NCBI RefSeq assembly: GCF_029937755.1
Contig: NZ_JAPYPG010000007.1
Location: 62,001-126,000 of the forward strand
Reading direction: 5' to 3'
DNA from: Henriciella sp.
GTDB lineage: Bacteria > Pseudomonadota > Alphaproteobacteria > Caulobacterales > Hyphomonadaceae
DNA length: 64,000 nt
In this document: in pieces, positions 61,985-64,000 of the stretch
Numbering within the stretch: the stretch's first letter is position 1
Layout: the number at the start of each line of letters is the position of its first letter
Program-made: the position numbers and the translations under genes
The notes under the pieces: model-generated
Database searches by the model: none
Seen by the model: only the letters and a program-made list of their open reading frames with translations
Told to the model about the DNA's origin: nothing

Positions 61985-63295
61985 ATGACATCCCGCGATG
62001 AGACCATTCAGCTGCACGAAACCTATCTCTCCAAGCACAAGCTTCCGCTTTTCCGGCAGTTCGGCTGGGAGGTCGTTGAAGGGAGGCGGGAGGGCGTCTT
62101 CTTCTGGGACCTCGACGGCAAACGCTATTTCGACTGCCATGTCTGCGGCGGCGTTTACAATCTGGGGCACCGGAACCCCAAAGTCATAAAGGCGGTCAGC
62201 GATGCGCTTGGTCATCTGGACCTTGGCAACCACCACCTGGTCTCGACCGAACGCTCAGCCCTCGCAAGGAAACTGGTAGAGTCCGCCGGCGAGACCTCCT
62301 CCGGCGAACGCATGGGGCGGGTCGTTTTCTCCTCTGGCGGCGGGGAAGCCATGGATTTCGCGTTCAAGATGGCCAAAGGCTATACTGGAAAGTCGAAGAT
62401 CCTGTGTCTTGAGGGTGGCTATCACGGCCACACGGGCCTCTCCATGGGAGCGGGCGATGAGAAGTACACAGAAGCCTGGAACTACAAGCCGGAGGGCTTC
62501 GCCAAGGTCTCTCTGGAAGATCTCGACCAGATCGAGAAATTCTTTGACGAGGATACAGCCGCCGTTTCGCTGGAAACGATCCCTGCCACACTGGGAATGA
62601 ACGTCATCCCCCGCAGCACGATGCAGCACATCCGGAAGGTGACACGCGAGCACGGCATCCTGTTGATCCTGGACGAAATACAGACAGGTTGCGGACGGTC
62701 CGGCCGAACCTGGGCATTCCAGCACTACGATATCATGCCAGATATTTTCGCGACCGGAAAAGGCTTTTCGGGCGGCATCTATCCCATCGCCGCGACCGTT
62801 TATCGTGATGAGATGGAGCGGGTCTATGAGGAGAATCCGATGATTCACTTCTCGACCTTCGGCGGCAGCGAAATTGGCTGTGCCGCCGCTGATGTCGTAA
62901 TCGAGCATGCGACCGACCCGGACTTCCTGGCGCACGTAAACGCGCTCTCGGACTATTTCAGAACCGCCATCAAGGATCTGGCCGAACGATCCAACAAGGT
63001 TAGCGGATTGCGGCAGGTCGGAATGTTTCAGGCCATCGAGTTCGTGGATGTGGCGACCTGTATCTCAGCCGTCGCGCGTCTGAATACAAACGGCGTATTT
63101 TGCGTGTTCTCGAATAATGACCGGGTGTGCGCACAGTTTATGCCGCCCCTGATCATGACGCTCGACGAAGCCGAGGAGCTGATGGGGCTTGTCAGACAGA
63201 GCGTCGAGGAGGCGGAGGCGCAAGACCTCTCATCATCGAGTTTCTTCAGCACACAGACGGAAGCAAGGGTCCTCCGCGCCAATCGGGCCCTGTGA
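61985..63295 (+). CDS. Class III PLP enzyme (aminotransferase or phospho-lyase)
   Basis: This 436-residue fold-type I PLP enzyme is of aminotransferase class III. Visible signatures are GVYNLGHRNPKVI (about 57-69), FSSGGGEAMDFAFKMAKGYTGKSKIL (about 115-140), GGYHGHTGLSMGA, the PLP-Asp in LILDEIQTGCGRSG (about 222-235) and the PLP lysine in FATGKGFSGGIYP. The class contains omega-aminotransferases and also the phospho-lyases AGXT2L1/L2 that act on phosphoethanolamine or phosphohydroxylysine. Its pairing with a kinase-domain protein makes the lyase option plausible, but sequence alone does not decide. The C-terminal 20 residues are Ser-rich. Confidence 0.87.
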   Translation: MTSRDETIQLHETYLSKHKLPLFRQFGWEVVEGRREGVFFWDLDGKRYFDCHVCGGVYNLGHRNPKVIKAVSDALGHLDLGNHHLVSTERSALARKLVESAGETSSGERMGRVVFSSGGGEAMDFAFKMAKGYTGKSKILCLEGGYHGHTGLSMGAGDEKYTEAWNYKPEGFAKVSLEDLDQIEKFFDEDTAAVSLETIPATLGMNVIPRSTMQHIRKVTREHGILLILDEIQTGCGRSGRTWAFQHYDIMPDIFATGKGFSGGIYPIAATVYRDEMERVYEENPMIHFSTFGGSEIGCAAADVVIEHATDPDFLAHVNALSDYFRTAIKDLAERSNKVSGLRQVGMFQAIEFVDVATCISAVARLNTNGVFCVFSNNDRVCAQFMPPLIMTLDEAEELMGLVRQSVEEAEAQDLSSSSFFSTQTEARVLRANRAL

Positions 63296-63458
63296 AGCCC
63301 ACAGATCTGCTGGGAATCTTCAGAAGGCTCGGGCGTGTCGCAATTCACCTATTTGTTGTCGCGTCTGTCCTAATCCCCTGCTCCGACAGCCCGTAGCGTC
63401 ATGTCTTGGCGCCTTTGGGGTTGGCTGGGGCGCGGCAACACAACGAGGGGTATTTGAC

Positions 63459-64000
63459 ATGAACAGGTCTGTTTTTCTGCTTGGTGCCGCGGTCCTGGCG
63501 CTTGCACCTGCCGCGATGGCGCAAGATCCGGCGGCAGATACTGCCGAACAACAGGAGGATACGGCCCGGCTGGGCACCGTGGTCATCACCGCACAGAAGC
63601 GTGAGCAATCGCTCCAGGATGTCGGGATCTCGGTCACAGCCTATTCGGGCGAGCAGCTGGATGATGCCAACCTGTCGGACTCCAACGATCTCGCCCGGCT
63701 AGTGCCGGGTCTCAATATCGGCCTGCCGACGGGGGCGGGCAACCAGCCGGCGATCTTCCTGCGCGGCATCGGCCTGAACGACTTCGCTACCAACAATCTG
63801 GGCCCCATCGGGGTCTATGTCGATGACCTCTTCATTTCCTCACCGGGCGCCCAGGTGATGCAGGTCTTCGACCTTGAGCGCGTTGAAGTGCTCAAGGGGC
63901 CCCAGGGAACGCTTTATGGGCGGAACACGACTGGCGGCGCGATAAAGTTCATTACCTCTCGCCCCACGGAGACACTTGAAACAGGCCTGACAGCACAGTT
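63459..64000 (+). CDS. TonB-dependent receptor, N-terminal part (runs off the window)
   Basis: The first 180 codons of a receptor start at an ATG with GAGGGG eight bases upstream. The signal peptide is NRSVFLLGAAVLALAPAAMA. A TonB-box-like GTVVITAQKREQSLQDVGI lies at residues 40-58. The plug reaches ERVEVLKGPQGTLYGRNTTGGAIKFI by about residue 165. It belongs to the same xxQSLQDV sub-type as the receptor at 56029. The barrel is beyond the right edge. It may belong to the preceding kinase-PLP unit, though 163 bp separate them. Confidence 0.9.
   Translation, partial: MNRSVFLLGAAVLALAPAAMAQDPAADTAEQQEDTARLGTVVITAQKREQSLQDVGISVTAYSGEQLDDANLSDSNDLARLVPGLNIGLPTGAGNQPAIFLRGIGLNDFATNNLGPIGVYVDDLFISSPGAQVMQVFDLERVEVLKGPQGTLYGRNTTGGAIKFITSRPTETLETGLTAQ

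Overview
The window looks like chromosomal DNA from a GC-rich alphaproteobacterium. A marine, Caulobacterales/Hyphomonadaceae-like organism is my best guess, from the number of TonB-dependent receptors (six in 64 kb), the FecI/FecR receptor control unit, the many lipoprotein hydrolases and the compact 1-4 bp overlapping operons. This placement is inferred from gene content, not from a marker gene. I see no rRNA, tRNA, CRISPR array, insertion sequence or phage gene.

Layout. (1) 1-4253, minus strand: a chaperone-usher fimbrial operon of the CS1/CFA (alpha, 'alternate') type. It holds a small pilin-like protein, the chaperone, the major pilin, a second pilin-like protein after an attenuator-like hairpin, and the usher, which runs off the left edge. 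(2) 4400-8749, plus: a ferric-siderophore operon (receptor, small membrane protein, PepSY reductase-like membrane protein) behind two Fur-like boxes. (3) 8757-17627: an M3 oligopeptidase lipoprotein, an orphan TonB-dependent receptor, a glycerophosphodiester phosphodiesterase and a large zinc metalloprotease. (4) 17652-20781: biotin genes bioF-bioD divergent from bioA. (5) 21034-27289: ECF sigma factor, FecR anti-sigma, an STN-domain receptor and a translationally coupled M14 carboxypeptidase. (6) 28129-47834: a peptide and amino-acid scavenging cluster. It contains an Lrp regulator, an amidohydrolase-RidA-membrane-anchor fusion, three S10 carboxypeptidases, a Tat-exported class V aminotransferase, an ornithine-cyclodeaminase-like protein, a receptor, an APC permease, a class I/II aminotransferase and two head-to-head M1/M61-like metallopeptidases. 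(7) 48003-63295: an uptake and ester-catabolism cluster. It contains an MFS transporter behind a symmetric operator array, an FG-GAP protein, two type-B carboxylesterases, an acyl-CoA ligase, a receptor, a TetR regulator, a kinase-SDR fusion and a class III PLP enzyme. (8) 63459-64000: the start of a sixth receptor.

How the parts work together. The recurring plan is outer-membrane capture (TonB-dependent receptor), periplasmic cleavage (peptidase or esterase lipoproteins), inner-membrane uptake (APC or MFS) and cytoplasmic PLP, SDR or ligase chemistry. The two most original units are the amidohydrolase-RidA fusion inside a PLP-enzyme-rich peptide locus (28608-31178) and the APH-like kinase fused to a short-chain dehydrogenase next to a class III PLP enzyme (59971-63295). 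The latter recalls kinase plus phospho-lyase pathways for amino alcohols such as hydroxylysine or ethanolamine. Substrates for both are inference only.
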